DNA from: Argyresthia goedartella
Taxonomy: Eukaryota > Arthropoda > Insecta > Lepidoptera > Argyresthiidae
Length of the DNA: 64,000 bases
Reading direction: 5' to 3'
Assembly (NCBI GenBank): GCA_949825045.1
Contig: OX463829.1
Location: 9,052,001-9,116,000 of the forward strand
Both the position numbers and the translations under genes were made by a program. The notes beneath the pieces are model-generated. The model saw only the letters and a program-made list of their open reading frames with translations. It had not been told where the DNA came from and did not search any database. This document shows, one piece after another, positions 63,709 through 64,000 of the stretch; the first letter of the stretch is position 1, and every line of letters starts with the position of its first letter.

Positions 63709-64000
63709 GTAAGTTCATGAATACGAGATTAATACCTATCGCACAAACCGTGTTATTTAGTTAGGTAGGTAATTGTTATTAGTATTTAATGACATAACTA
63801 ATTGGGTGAATCTACAAATATTTTGCTGTTTGGTTTCCGAATAGTCATTTTCATATGCATATATTCATGGCTATATTCCCATAAAGGGGTAGCCAGAGCT
63901 GAAGGATCACATAAGCAATCCTACAGTAATGTTCAACAATTTATTTTATTCTCTTTTGCCATCCCTACTAAAAGAGGTCAGAATTTTGCACGCTCCTTCA
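63709..64000. other. Candidate intron and window edge
   Basis: Starts with GTAAGTTC. A possible acceptor (CTACTAAAAG, near 63976) precedes the last bases, but the following frame is too short to judge. Confidence 0.25.

Overview
The window looks like moth or butterfly (Lepidoptera) nuclear DNA. It is AT-rich, has almost no host coding capacity, and is packed with transposable elements of types I associate with lepidopteran genomes: three tRNA-derived SINE families, CR1/Jockey/RTE-like LINE tails ending in short tandem repeats, a BEL/Pao LTR element, DD37D mariner-like elements, hAT and Transib-like relics, and many MITEs. The assignment rests on repeat content and family recognition; no database search was possible.

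Host genes. One recognisable host gene lies at 9902-10978: a homologue of GPS2 (G protein pathway suppressor 2, a subunit of the NCoR/SMRT-HDAC3 corepressor complex). It is intronless here, and its reading frame is cut by a single TAG at 10286 while the following 229 codons remain open in the same frame. Two candidate exons of an unrecognised gene lie on the minus strand (33108-33201 and 32752-32826). A possible first exon of a THAP-type zinc-finger protein lies near the right edge (63623-63708).

Layout. 1-9.5 kb: a deletion-derivative mariner, a LINE relic, SINE pieces, a Transib/RAG1-like transposase relic (6239-7735), and a TIR element. 9.5-11.4 kb: GPS2, with LINE relics on both sides. 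11.4-17.2 kb: a LINE tail, then a young BEL/Pao element (11878-17170) with two 545-bp LTRs and a CACCC target duplication; its pol has lost reverse transcriptase and part of integrase. 18.5-20.0 kb: a broken Tc1/mariner-superfamily transposase gene that retains an intron. 20.6-21.9 kb: a dead DD37D mariner. 22-29.5 kb: SINEs, MITEs and relics. 29.5-32.5 kb: a small LTR element whose left LTR is split by an intact DD37D mariner. 38.4-39.2 kb: a 54-bp minisatellite. 39.7-63.2 kb: TIR elements, SINEs, a degenerate tandem array, a hAT relic and hairpin MITEs.

How the pieces relate. The intact DD37D transposase (29726-30766) could in principle act on the matching ends of the dead copy at 20613-21911. 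The most unusual pattern is a short conserved core with a hairpin, present in at least ten places and bounded by at least four different terminal-repeat sets. It looks like one cargo module carried by different MITE ends. A second theme is perfect snap-back palindromes with very short loops (45555, 55518, 37468).
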